Shown here one piece after another: positions 40,314-50,829 of a DNA stretch of 64,000 nt. The number at the start of each line of letters is the position of its first letter. The stretch's first letter is position 1. The translations under genes and the position numbers were made by a program. Origin of the DNA: Gibbula magus (Eukaryota; Mollusca; Gastropoda; Trochida; Trochidae); NCBI GenBank assembly GCA_936450465.1, contig OW388296.1, positions 42,512,448-42,576,447 on the forward strand, given 5' to 3'. The notes beneath the pieces were generated by a model, which saw only the letters and a program-made list of their open reading frames with translations, did not search any database and had not been told where the DNA came from.

Positions 40314-40326
40314 AATTGTGATTTCA
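40314..40326 (+). other. SINE-free target site in unit 13
   Basis: Same uninterrupted AATTGTGATTTCA target as in unit 10. It lies exactly 7577 bp downstream, as part of a duplicated block. Confidence 0.85.
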
Positions 40327-42383
40327 ATTGTGACTTACGGTTATCCTTCAAACTTTAATAATAAAAAAGTGGTAAAGTAAGTAAACTGGTTTCCTTTATT
40401 AAACAGAAACCGTAACCCCATTTGAGTGAGATCCAATCAATTACCGTACAATACGTTAAATATTTTATAAAACAGATATTTGATTAGTTATTTGTCAAGC
40501 GTCACATTTAGAAACATAAAGAGAATGTGAAGAAGGTCTTTATATCAATACATGAACTTGTATAAAAAAACATTGCATAGTTGAATGTGAGACATATGCA
40601 TACAATTCTGAAGTCAAACTTGATAATAAACATGCAATCATCATCAAATGGACACGACAATTTATTCATATCCTTAATGCCTCCAAATTCAAAATATTAT
40701 AAAAATGCTTTTTGATAATGATATTACTTCTCATGGGTTCATTTAGGGATTTACAAGCCAATCGAAACAAAGTTATGATACAGGTTTGGTTTGGCCCCAA
40801 AAGTCTTACGTTGATTAACATAGTTCCAAAATACCTTATCATGATATATGGTATATTCACGGTAACTTTGCATTTTTATACACAATGTCATATTTTCAAC
40901 AGTAGGAGTATTGGCTAATAAGTAATGATCCAGAAAGGAGACGTGATGGACAGATATATCATTCTCATAAACATATTAGAACCATTGGCTCTGAGGACCT
41001 TACTTGAGGCAGATTCATTTAAAGTCAAATTTAAGATTGGCATTGTCTAAGGAGTGTGTAGAAAAGATTTCAACTTTCTGAGTCTTTAATTTTTTGAGAA
41101 GATGAAAATATATGTTTAGGTCATTATCATGTTGACTTATATTTGGGGTCACTGGGTCAATTGTCACCAAATTTACAATTTAGAATCCTCATTGGAAAAG
41201 GGTTATGTACACAATATGTCAGCTTTTTAGATGTTCTGTACTGGAGAAGAAGTTGGGTGATATAGCGATTTTAGGTCACGACCCATTTACCCATATGTGA
41301 AATCATATGGCCAATAAATCTATAATATAGAATCCCCATCGGCTTGATAAGCTAAAACAAACACAACACTGTTGTTGAGGATAAATAATAGAGAGATCCT
41401 CTTTGTAGCTCAATGTATTATTCAATTTGTTATGACTTATCATCTAAAATTGAACATTTCATTGAGAAAGAAAGGAATTTTAAGTATAACCACTGTGGCC
41501 ATTATTACAGTTTCGACGGTCACCAACTCAATGGCCAATACAATCTATAACAAGTTACCTTTCTACAGCTCTTCGTCAAAAGAAACATGTAGTGAGAGCC
41601 ATTGTATCAATAACTCAATGTGTAATTAACTAGACAAAATGATTTCCTGCAACTGGTAGGTCAATAAAGTTCAGAAGATATTAATTTAATTGAAAAAGTA
41701 TGTTTTGACAAATCAAAAATGCAATTCTTATTTTGGAGTGTCATACTCCAGATGGGACACAACGCTATATGCTCTTCAGTCTGTTCACATGTGATGAACA
41801 GAAGTGTGAAGGTCACAATCATGTTCTACCTCTCACCTGTCGGTGATTGGTTACAAGGCTGGATAAATCCTTCAGAACGGTTAACAGGAATTCCTGATGA
41901 GAAACGTCTGCATGAACTCCACTCACTGTCACAGGTGTCTGAAACCAGAAAAGTGTACGTGGTGCAACATTTTTCATATATCTATTAGATGTGAGATGAA
42001 GTAATTTTTAGTGTAATGCTACTTTAATAATTGGTAGTATTATTGTTGTGGAAATGCATTTAAAATGAAATGTGGTAATACTTTGAGGCGGAGTCCTTCT
42101 GCTTGTTAACGAGCATGGTGTATAGAAGAATGGTTACAATAACAATTCGAAAGGTAATAACAAGTGTATAATACTTTTCCCCAATATATACTCATATTGA
42201 AACTTATAAAGCTGCTCAATATGACAAACTCAAATACCTCCTGATACTTCATCAGATTCAAACTGCTGATCTGTGGATGACGAATTTAGATACAACTGCT
42301 GCCATTCGTGCGATTTTGCCATTCCTTGACTTTGACTGTCTTGGTGTCAAAATGAAATTTATTGGAATTCATTTGTGATTTCA

Positions 42384-42705
42384 GGGGGCGGGATAGCGCA
42401 GTGGTTAGCCCGTTCGGCTTTGGATCAAGAGGTCCCGAGTTCGAATCCTGCCAGGGGCACGACAACTTTGTATGCAGTAGAGAACTGTTCTACAGTAAGG
42501 CAGTAAGGTTTTGGTGCAATGCTACACTGAACTTCAACGCAGTACCACCCATGGTTCGCTAGTTCCAGCCGATGCTCGCAGGTTTCACCACAAGGCATAG
42601 CCACATGGCATTGCAGGCTTTCTCCCTGCAATAATACTTGCAGCCGCGATATAAGTGAAATACTATTGGAAGCGGCGTTAAACCACAACTCACCTCACCT
42701 CATCT
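42384..42705 (+). mobile_element. tRNA-derived SINE, array copy 12
   Basis: 322 bp. It has a small local expansion (CTACAGTAAGGCAGTAAGG) and several private changes, as expected for the last and most diverged unit. Confidence 0.85.
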
Positions 42706-43565
42706 CAATTGTGATTTCAATTGTGATTTACGGTTATCCTTCAAACTTTAATAATAAAAAGTGTAAAAGTAAGTAAACTGATTTCATTTATTAAACAGGA
42801 ACCGTAACCCCATTCGAGTGAGATCCAATCCATTACCGTTCAATACGTTAAACATTTTATAAAACAGATATTTGATTAGTTATTTGTCAAACGTCACATT
42901 TGGAAACATAAAGAGAATGTGAAGAAGGTCTTTATATCAATACACAAACTTATATGAAAAAAACATTGCATAGTTGTATGTGAGACATATGCATAACATT
43001 CTGAATTCAAACTTGATAACAACCAAGCCATCATCATCAAATGGACACGACCATTTATTCATATCCTTACTGCCTCCAAATTCAATATATTATTAAAATG
43101 CTTTTTGATGATGATAAAACTTCTCATAGGTACATTTAGGGATTTACAAGCCAATCGAAACAAATTTATAATACAGGTTTGGTTTGGCCCCAAAAGACTT
43201 ACGTTGATTAACATAGTTCCAAAATACCTTATCATGAAATATATTGTATGGTATCTTCACGGTATCTTGGCATATTTATACACATATTTGACACCGTAGG
43301 ATTATTGGCTAATAAGTAATGATCCAGAAAGGAAACATGATGGACAGATATAACATTCTCATAAACATATTAGAACCATTGGCTCTGAGGACCTTACTTG
43401 AGACAGATTCATTAAAAGTAAAATTTAAGATTGGCATTGTCTAATGAGTGTGTGGAAAAGATTTCAATTTTCTGAGTCTTTAATTTCTTGAGAAGATGAA
43501 AATATATTTTTAGGTCATTATCCCTGTGACTTATATTTGGGGTCACTGGGTCACAGGGTCACCAA

Positions 43566-43895
43566 TTTTACAATTTAGAATCCTCATTGGACAACGGTTC
43601 TGTACACATCATTTCAGCTTTTTGGATGTTCTGTACTGGAGAAGAAGTTGGGGGATATAGCGATTTAGGTCATGACCCAAGAGACCCATATGTGGAATCA
43701 TTTGGCCAACAAATCTATAACATAGAATCCCCATCGACTTAAGGAGTACAACAAATTTCAGCTCTCTAAACTCACTGGTTCTGGAGAAGAAATCGAAAAA
43801 GCAAAACGTTTTTACATGGACTGACATGGTTGGACGGACAGCAGACGCCCGCACAATGTTATGCCATAAGCCCATCCAGCCTTTCAGGCCTGATA
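43566..43895 (+). repeat. Full-length ancestral module in the last macrosatellite unit
   Basis: After CCCCATCGACTTAAG this unit keeps about 150 bp missing from all others: AATTTCAGCTCTCTAAACTC.., CTGGTTCTGGAGAAGAA, GGACGGACAGCAGACG, and the end CCATAAGCCCATCCAGCCTTTCAGGCCTGATAAG. Other units jump from CATCGGCTT straight to (C/G)ATAAGCTAAAAC. The end motif recurs at 61412-61450. Confidence 0.7.
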
Positions 43896-44989
43896 AGTTA
43901 AAACAAACACAACAATGTTGTTGATGATAAATAATAGAGAGATCCTCTTTGTAGATTAATGTATTTTCATTTTGTTATGATTTATCATCTAAAATTGAAC
44001 ATTTCATTGAGAAAGAAGGGAATTTAAAGTATAACCACTGTGGCCATTATTACAGTTTCGACGGTCATCAACTTAACAACTATTAAACCTCAATGGCCAA
44101 TAAAATCTATAACATGTTACCTTTCTACAGCTCGTTGTCAAGATATAAGTAACGAGTTAACAATTTCTTTATTTGTTGAAATATCCAATAGGCCATTTAC
44201 AGAGGTATCGTTATTTGTGGTAAATATAGGTACCTTCACAGTTTGTCAACATGTCTTTAAATACATAGGAAACGATTAGGACATGGAAAGCCCATTTAAC
44301 CCTGAGTTGTTCTATTACATTTATAAACCAGTATCCTAACTTCTTCAGCATAAAATGATATTTTCAAAATAAGGTGGCTCTTAATTAGTTGATATGTGCA
44401 TTGGTACGATGCAAGTTTAAATTTCAAAAAAGAAAGGAGCTTAATGTGCTCTTAATTCTTAATTCCTCTACATGATCTTAATTCCTCTACATAAAATGTA
44501 TCATGAACCACCATTTGCGGTCTTAAAGAATAAACAAATTTGAATCTTGGTAAGTTCACTCATAATCCAGCGTATTAAAAACCATCAAGGCTCACACATT
44601 AAATGAATGTCGAACATGTACTATTTTAAAATAAAACAGAACTGTTTTCTCTTTGGGTAGGAACATCGTCCTATCTACATCAATTAAGTATTCTATTTAA
44701 TATATATTTTAACATTTAACATAATATTTAAAGAAAATAACGTTTATGTTCCAAAGTTACTATCATTCGTTTATGTAGTTGAAAGTAGTGGGAAATATTC
44801 GATATCATTACTGTAACTTGGTAGATAATTTATTATATTGACAATTCCGAGTATTTCATTGCTCGTTATCTGATAAAATTTAATATTTTGTTATGTTTTG
44901 CAATATCTAACATTATTTACATTAATGTGACAACATGACAAAATGATTAGACATATACATTTTGATAAATATAAACTGGCTTAAGACAT

Positions 44990-45507
44990 TTAAAAAACCA
45001 TTCCAAACCACACTAGATCCCAAATTATGATTGATACAAATCAGACTGCTTCACATAATTCTACCTGTAAACACATATTTGGGCAAACTGCACCTTGTTG
45101 AAAAAATTGTTTGTACTTTCTGTGCAGCAGAACCTGAATCAATAGCACATCTTTTCTGGCACTGTAGAGCTAGTAAGACCTTTTGGCTGGAGTTTTCAGA
45201 ATGGCTGGAATTAAACTCGGTTCACACAGGCATTATATCTATTCAGTGGGATTTGATCCTTTTCGGGTTTTCACTCACATTTCATACTGATGATACTTTT
45301 GATTTGATATTACCTATACATAGGCAAATATTTTATTTACAAATGTAAGCTGGGGGAGAAAGCACCAACAGGTCAACATTTCAAGAAGGAATTAAAAAAA
45401 AGAAGAAAGTATTATTATTTAATAGAAAAGGTTAGATATTTGAACAAGTGTAAGTTTAAGGAATTTGAAAATAAATGGGCAATGTATGATAAACTTGTAG
45501 TGGGTTG
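44990..45507 (+). pseudogene. Non-LTR retrotransposon C-terminus (zf-RVT domain)
   Basis: The frame reads RLLHIILPVNTYLGK.., then C-x2-C (CTFC), ..ESIAHLFWHC.., TFWLEF. This is the zf-RVT zinc-binding arrangement found after the RT domain in L1/Tx1-type elements. A frameshift near 45320 moves the frame; it then continues KYFIYKCKLGEKAP.. to KWAMYDKLVVG and a TGA at about 45507, as expected for the extreme C-terminus. A stop also precedes the fragment at about 45027. It is a dead, 5'-truncated copy directly after the macrosatellite. Confidence 0.75.
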
Positions 45508-45547
45508 AAAAATTGATCCAGAATTGTGAAGAGTATATATATATCAG

Positions 45548-45620
45548 GCCTCGATAATCCGAACGTTTCCGTTTTTCATCAAAAACGTTCGGATAGTGAA
45601 ATTTTCGGACTACTGAGTAC
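45548..45620 (+). mobile_element. Pogo/Tigger-like transposon terminus
   Basis: CAGGCCTCGATAATCCGAACG begins the segment, and ATCCGAACGTTT is repeated in inverse as AAACGTTCGGAT within 45 bp. 'CAG..CTCGATAATCCG' resembles pogo/Tigger ends. Only one end is present before the Penelope-like fragment begins. Confidence 0.35.
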
Positions 45621-45680
45621 TGAGGACTACTAAATAGATTAGTTTGGTTACATCGCGGAAATGGTGGAAATATCACGAAA

Positions 45681-46070
45681 TGTAATAGACCGAATTGCGG
45701 CACATGTTCACAAATTTTGAGATACATTCATTCACCTTTAGGAATAATTCAAAATTCAAAATAATGGCAAATATGTATTGCGCCTCTAGAAATCTAATAT
45801 ATGTAATAACATGCGCAGGTTGTGGTTAAGAGTATATTGGTCAAACGGGGGATGTACTAAGAGCGAGAGTGCGAGTACATAAACAACAGATTAAAACCCC
45901 AATTTATATATTATACCCCTTAGCGCACATATAGATGAATGCGCAAAGAATTACAATCCCCAGTTCACAAGCTGTCCAATTTACAAAATGCGCACAGAGA
46001 ATGAAGAGCTGAGGAAAATAAAAGAATGATTCTTTATTGAAGGCTATGCCCCTAAATTAAACCGTACATG
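45681..46070 (+). pseudogene. Penelope-like element: GIY-YIG endonuclease domain, decayed
   Basis: A Cys-rich linker KCNRPNCGTCSQIL is followed, in another frame, by RNLIYVITCAGCG, a stop, EYIGQTGDVLRARVRVHKQQI, then after a frameshift HIDECAK..FTSCPIYKM.., and FFIEGYAPKLN. This order (IYVITC..YIGQTG..LR.R...H..QI..H...C......F......E..FI....P.LN) is the endonuclease of Penelope-like retroelements. At least two stops and two frameshifts make it non-functional. The RT part is absent. The 3' region that follows carries a hammerhead-like core. Confidence 0.75.
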
Positions 46071-46183
46071 ATATGAAATCATGTTGACGTCGCATTTACT
46101 GTATAATTTTTTAGTGGTATGCATATGACGTCATGAATTACGTCCATTGCCATTGATGACGCTACATCATTAGCAACACAATG

Positions 46184-46238
46184 TATAAGCTACCCTGATG
46201 ATCACTATGTTGTGAAACCGGTTGGTAATGAACTTATA
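46184..46238 (+). ncRNA. Hammerhead ribozyme-like sequence in Penelope 3' region
   Basis: Core boxes are in order: CTGATGA (46195-46201), a short spacer, GAAA (46214-46217), then stem III as ACC-GGTT-GGT with GTA as the predicted cleavage site (after 46227). TATAAG (46184-46189) pairs with CTTATA (46233-46238) as distal stem I across an internal loop. Stem II is weak (about two pairs, with a T-T at its base), so this copy is probably inactive. Penelope-like elements are known to carry small type I hammerheads, which fits the position 125 bp after the GIY-YIG domain. Confidence 0.5.
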
Positions 46239-46250
46239 TGAAGACCCATC

Positions 46251-46271
46251 TTCAGTTTGTCATTTTTTCAA

Positions 46272-46362
<91 letters not shown>

Positions 46363-46384
46363 CTTGAAAAAATGATAAACTGAA
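46251..46384. repeat. (TA)n microsatellite inside a 25-bp inverted repeat
   Basis: TTCAGTTTGTCATTTTTTCA.. on the left and its inverse ..TGAAAAAATGATAAACTGAA on the right differ at about one position and enclose 85 bp of pure (AT)n (46274-46358). The whole 134 bp could extrude as a cruciform. The left arm is the end of the Penelope-like 3' region, so the right arm may be an opposed second end. Confidence 0.8.
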
Positions 46385-46400
46385 CTTTTGTTAGTTTTTA

Positions 46401-46892
46401 AAGGTACATCCATTGTGTTGTTTGGGGTCACATATGCTAAACGTTATAAACTGTATTATGGAGAAGTACTGACTGTTGCCGAAAATTGCCATTTTGATCT
46501 TAGTCGACTCAGTACATCGACGATATAAAGAGTAAAAAGTATCGATTTCTGATTGAAAACCGGACAATACACTGCGTGTGGCGAACGTCAATTAGTCGAA
46601 CGTAATTTTGGAAACCTATATACAACTGACAAAAGAAAACTTTAAGTTGATCATGTTTAATAGGTCTTATAACTACTGTTCATTGAATGGAACGTGAAGT
46701 TTATGTTTCTGCACAAGTACAAGTATAATGATGTTGCTAGATTTTAATTGGAAATTAGTAATGATATATTTGGCGATTGGGAATGAATATGCAAGTTGAG
46801 TGAAATTATTTGAAATTATATCAGCACATATTGTACATGTTGGCATGTATCGAAGGCAAATAAAAGTGTATGAAACACAATGGATGCACCTT
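46401..46892. mobile_element. 492-bp MITE with TA target duplication
   Basis: Terminal inverted repeats AAGGTACATCCATTGTGTT (left) and AACACAATGGATGCACCTT (right) have one mismatch and are flanked by TA on both sides (46399-46400 and 46893-46894). No coding frame. A TA duplication fits a Tc1/mariner-type or similar source (inference). Confidence 0.75.
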
Positions 46893-46894
46893 TA

Positions 46895-48200
46895 TAGCTC
46901 ACATAACCACCCTGTTTCGCGGAAATGATTCTAACAACAGTAAAGAATAAACACGTAAAATGATTCGTTTCAAATCCACCTCAAAATAGTAGAAAAAAAC
47001 GTTTAAAAAGTACTTCATTAGCACAGCCGCCAACCGTTTCATTAGGCAATTAATGGTAGCTATAGGTGTGACGTGTTACTCAGCCAATGCCCAAACGAGT
47101 ATCTGGCTTATGTCATTGTTTACATTGTAGTCTCAAGTCTTACGTATTTTTCACTGATTGTACTGTCGAAAAAGCCTCAAAGTGATCAAAGCCTTTTAAA
47201 ACAACGTCGACATATTCTGTTCCAGCGTTAATTATCTTTGATTGTTGTTTAAATATTGTTTTAAATGTTTTGTGCCTCTACCGAAGCATAACAGCAACAG
47301 ATATTGGATAACATCGCGTTTTATTCTTTAAATAGTTACTCAAATCTAATATATTTGTCACTTATCACGGGAGGCAGCAGCTTGTTACACGCAACAATAC
47401 ATGACTGAATCAAATTTGAAGAATCATTAATCTAAAACTTAGAAGATTTAATTTCGTTTCCCCCGGCATTCGCATTCATACAATCAGAGTTCATTTATTC
47501 CGAGTTCCGCATTTTTAGATTAACCCTCATAAGCATATCACGCGACGTTCAAACATGGCTACTGTTAGGAAGCGCCGTGGGCAAACAAGCTTGTATCTAT
47601 TAAAATGAAGTGTTCCCGGTGAAGTTATTTGTCTCATTTGGAAAAGAAATGTATATATTTCAATTATCGACGCAGATGTGAAGACGATATGACATATTTT
47701 TTTCTTCTTTTCGATAAACATGTTTCGATCAGTTGTAAGAACAGGCAGAGCCGACCGTTTGTTAGAATGGATTGTGACATCACAAGGTATGTACGAATGC
47801 ACGCGGTATGGTTGCACATTTTATCTGCATTCATCGAGAAATGACAGCAGGTTTTTGCTCTCGTCCAATCAGAATCGCGGAAATTAGTGTAACAAAATCA
47901 TTTTGTAATTATACACGTGTTAAGATTGTTTAATCTCCGGTAATGTCGACTGACTGTCGATAATGGAATACAGCACCATTTTAGTTTTATTTCGTTAAAA
48001 CAACATCAATCGTGTCACGTTCTATAGTTCCAATTCTTTCATTTGAAAATGGGAATGATACATATTCAATATTTTATCGATGTGATTTAAACAGTATTCT
48101 AATTCAACAAACACATGAATTGACAATAAAAAAATTACATGCAATATAAGATGTAAGGAAAATTGATCAACAATATTTAGGTAATTGGTTTTCTCAAAGG
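46895..48200. other. AT-rich spacer, nothing recognised
   Basis: Overlapping open frames on both strands near 47527-47844 have no recognisable motif. No repeat structure stands out. Confidence 0.45.
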
Positions 48201-48219
48201 TATTTACAAACGTGTGTTG

Positions 48220-48330
48220 ACTGATTGCAAATCATTTTTCAAAATGTTCGACTCAACAATTCTTGCTACTTTATTGTATGGAGCAAAGGTATGAGTTTCA
48301 GACATTATGACATTATTGAAAAGAAACGCA
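48220..48330 (+). pseudogene. Small non-LTR RT remnant ('FD....LLYGAKV')
   Basis: The frame reads ANHFSKMFDSTILATLLYGAKV and then TGA. The block 'lFDs.v.piLlYG.evW' is typical of the region after the catalytic RT motifs in non-LTR elements; the Trp codon is replaced by the stop. The flanks are too decayed to extend it with confidence. Confidence 0.4.
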
Positions 48331-50216
48331 TACAAATTTTCTTGAAGTGAAGGCAAACACACGGAGATATATCCTGTATGGAGAATGTTTTAGTTCATAA
48401 ATGTCAAGGATAGAATGATATAAGTTACGACACGTCTCTTAAATATCCTTTCTAATATATAACGTAGGTAATGTTATGACATGATGTTTTTTATGATAAG
48501 AAAGGTAAGTCAAGTTGGGTTATTGTTGAACTATTTAAGTATATTGGTTTGGGGATATACATATGTATGGCCGAGTCGAAATGGCACAGTCAGTTGATTT
48601 CAATTCAAATTTTGTAAACAATGATACACAAAGACTGGACGATATATTTACACAAGAAATGGCTGCATCGCTGTCGCTTTCAAACAAATGCTTGGCCATG
48701 GTTGGAAGACGAATATCATTCTCATTGAATTAGTTGGTTGTATCCTAACCTAAGAACAAATAACATTCCTAAATATTATACTGTACATTCCAAATAGGCT
48801 GAAATTCTCGCTGCTGTTAAATAATCACTTTTTTATTCGAAACTTCTAACCTTTCATCTAGCAGGGAATATTATAAACTCATATGTATGATGGTATGTAA
48901 CATATGTCTATATCATATAATATATTATGTAATAAGAAGTGTAATGTTACTGTGTTTTCATGTGAATCTTTTTGTTTGTTTTGTGATTTAAACGGTATTT
49001 AATTTCCAGTTGGTACATGGAAAGGGGGATTGATAAATAGGGTTACCCCTCTATAAATATCTCTCCCCGTGACGTTGACATGATGTATACATTATAACAT
49101 GAAACGTACATTACTACAAGAAATAATTTCATACACCGAAAACTTATTACCACAATTACCACAACCTATATACATCGACATTCAACAATTGAAAATAAGA
49201 AATGTATGCTATTGCATGCTAACAAATATGACATTTGGTTAAACATCACGTGTGTTTGTATGTTTTGTACTTAGGGCTTTAGTCTCTTAATATTTGAGAC
49301 AGAGATTGGGAATTAGAAATACATGCCGTTTAGACAGTGAACAACATTAAAATTTACATTACAGCTACATGTGGGATCACGCTATCTGACATAGTACACA
49401 TTTTGATATTTTCTCTGTTACGCATATCTCATGGGATTCGAACCAACAAGAGCCGGGCATCAACCGCCAACAGAAATTTCTACTATTTCAGATAATGTGG
49501 TCCCAACTAAATAACAAAGCTACACGACAAAATAACATTTGCGTTTTTAGAACAGTTGACAAAAAGATACAGTAAAAGTACTTACACCTTTATCAGTTAT
49601 TGAATACACAGAATATACACCAGATCCTTTCCATGCAATCACACGAACAGGCGCTGTCGTTTGTTCTTATGTAACACATGTTTTTTCCTAGCTAAAATTG
49701 TTAATCATTTGATGACTAAAGTTAGTAAGAAGGGTGAAGCCGTCCCGACTGTTTACACATTTATATATGGTATATTGACGTCACAAATGAACCTCACGTG
49801 ATTCTGTAGCTCCTCCTTGCAAATGAATTATAGTTGTCCTTATTTGGTGGTACGTTTTAGTCATACATCACACCATACGTTCAACACTAAGTGTTACTAT
49901 AAATATTGTTGATATTATGAAATGCGCTTGATAAAGTATTACGTTTCAGCTTTAAAGTTTATTCTATATTAACGTATTATAGATTTCTTTGAGAGGCAAT
50001 TTAGAAGCTGGTATGGTGAAGTTCTATGGCTAGTCAACTTCTTTATTGCTGTATGTACGACCGTTAAAAAGAAAGTGATACATTATCAACCAGGAGAATA
50101 TATACACTTTTGGTAACTATATTTGTTTTACATGCGATTTGATTGATGTACATGATGGTTAAACAATTGATAGCTTTGAGAGGGTGAGTTTTCACAAGAA
50201 ATAAGGTTGACGTACA
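48331..50216. other. AT-rich region, nothing firmly recognised
   Basis: It includes possible further RT debris around 48560-48720. On the minus strand an isolated B-box-like GGTTCGAATCCC (49435-49447) has no matching A box or cloverleaf, so it is not called as a tRNA. Confidence 0.4.
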
Positions 50217-50617
50217 TTGATAAAATATAGTGATAAAACCCCAACAATTCTCTACAATATTCTAGACTTAAGGCTGAGAGAATCAGACAAAGTATTAACA
50301 AGAGTGTTCAGAGAGCACAAAAACCCAGTTTGTTTCCATTGTTGCCCAAAAAATATAAGCAGTTTAAACATAAGGGTAATTTTCCAAAGGTTAGATTTTA
50401 TCATCTAGATCTGCATTTAACTGAGACAGTCTTTGATCAGCTTGAAAAATATGACATGTATCTGAATGACCTAATGAAACAAAATATTAAGCATGTATCA
50501 GAGGCCTATCAACAATCAATAGCTAGGGCCATGGTTATTGTTTTTCTCTCAAAATTCAACCTACATCAAGGTCACAAAGTAAAAGATTATATCATTCCCC
50601 TTTTTCGAGTTGGTTAA
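50217..50617 (+). pseudogene. Unrecognised degenerate coding-like segment
   Basis: Two overlapping frames look like one reading frame broken near 50330: an upstream part with LDLRLRESDKVLTRVF, and a downstream part with FYHLDLHLTETVFDQLEKYDMY.., ..VSEAYQQSIARAMVIVFLSKFN.. and a stop at 50617. The residue composition looks protein-like, but I do not recognise the family. An origin in a transposon or a pseudogene exon are both possible. Confidence 0.25.
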
Positions 50618-50829
50618 TGGTTATTGTTTTTTATTTATTATAATTATCATGTAGTGTTGTGTTTTTAATTTCTATATATAGTTAGTTAAATACATAAAAC
50701 ATATTTGATAATTCATTTAACTTAATAGTTTGACATACCGAAAGTGATACAAGCAGGCAAGCAATCGATCGATAAATTCAATGAAGTGGATCTATTAAAT
50801 CTAACAACTAACCCATTCATTCATTACGC

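Larger units (their letters stand above)
6183..44143 (+). repeat. Macrosatellite: 14 tandem units of ~2.37 kb (38 kb array)
   Basis: Units are head to tail. Taking the ATG of the internal 89-codon frame (or its broken equivalent) as phase zero, units start at 6430, 8822, 11202, 13584, 15964, 18345, 20717, 23089, 28927, 32086, 34131, 36502, 39663 and 41719, with a leader from 6183 and an end near 44143. Intact spacings are 2392, 2380, 2382, 2380, 2381, 2372 and 2372. Departures from this are explained by insertions (CACTA-like 3463 bp in unit 8, 966-bp HINE in units 9 and 12) or by absence of the SINE (units 10 and 13: 2045 and 2056). The first and last units are visibly the most diverged, while inner neighbours such as units 6-8 are nearly identical. 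The unit is itself built of older repeats: modules around 'CAGCTTTTTAGATGTTCT..CTGGAGAAGAAG', the SINE, and AT-rich filler. Confidence 0.97.

Noticed and set aside
6183..44143. CRISPR array or prokaryotic repeat system
   Set aside because: The repeat unit is 2.37 kb with no short spacers, and the gene structure and TEs are clearly eukaryotic.
47527..47844. Overlapping frames on both strands (96 and 71 codons)
   Set aside because: No recognisable domain, and equally open on both strands. Not reported as genes.
49435..49447. tRNA on the minus strand (GGTTCGAATCCC)
   Set aside because: Only the B box matches. The preceding 60 bases lack an A box and do not fold into a cloverleaf.
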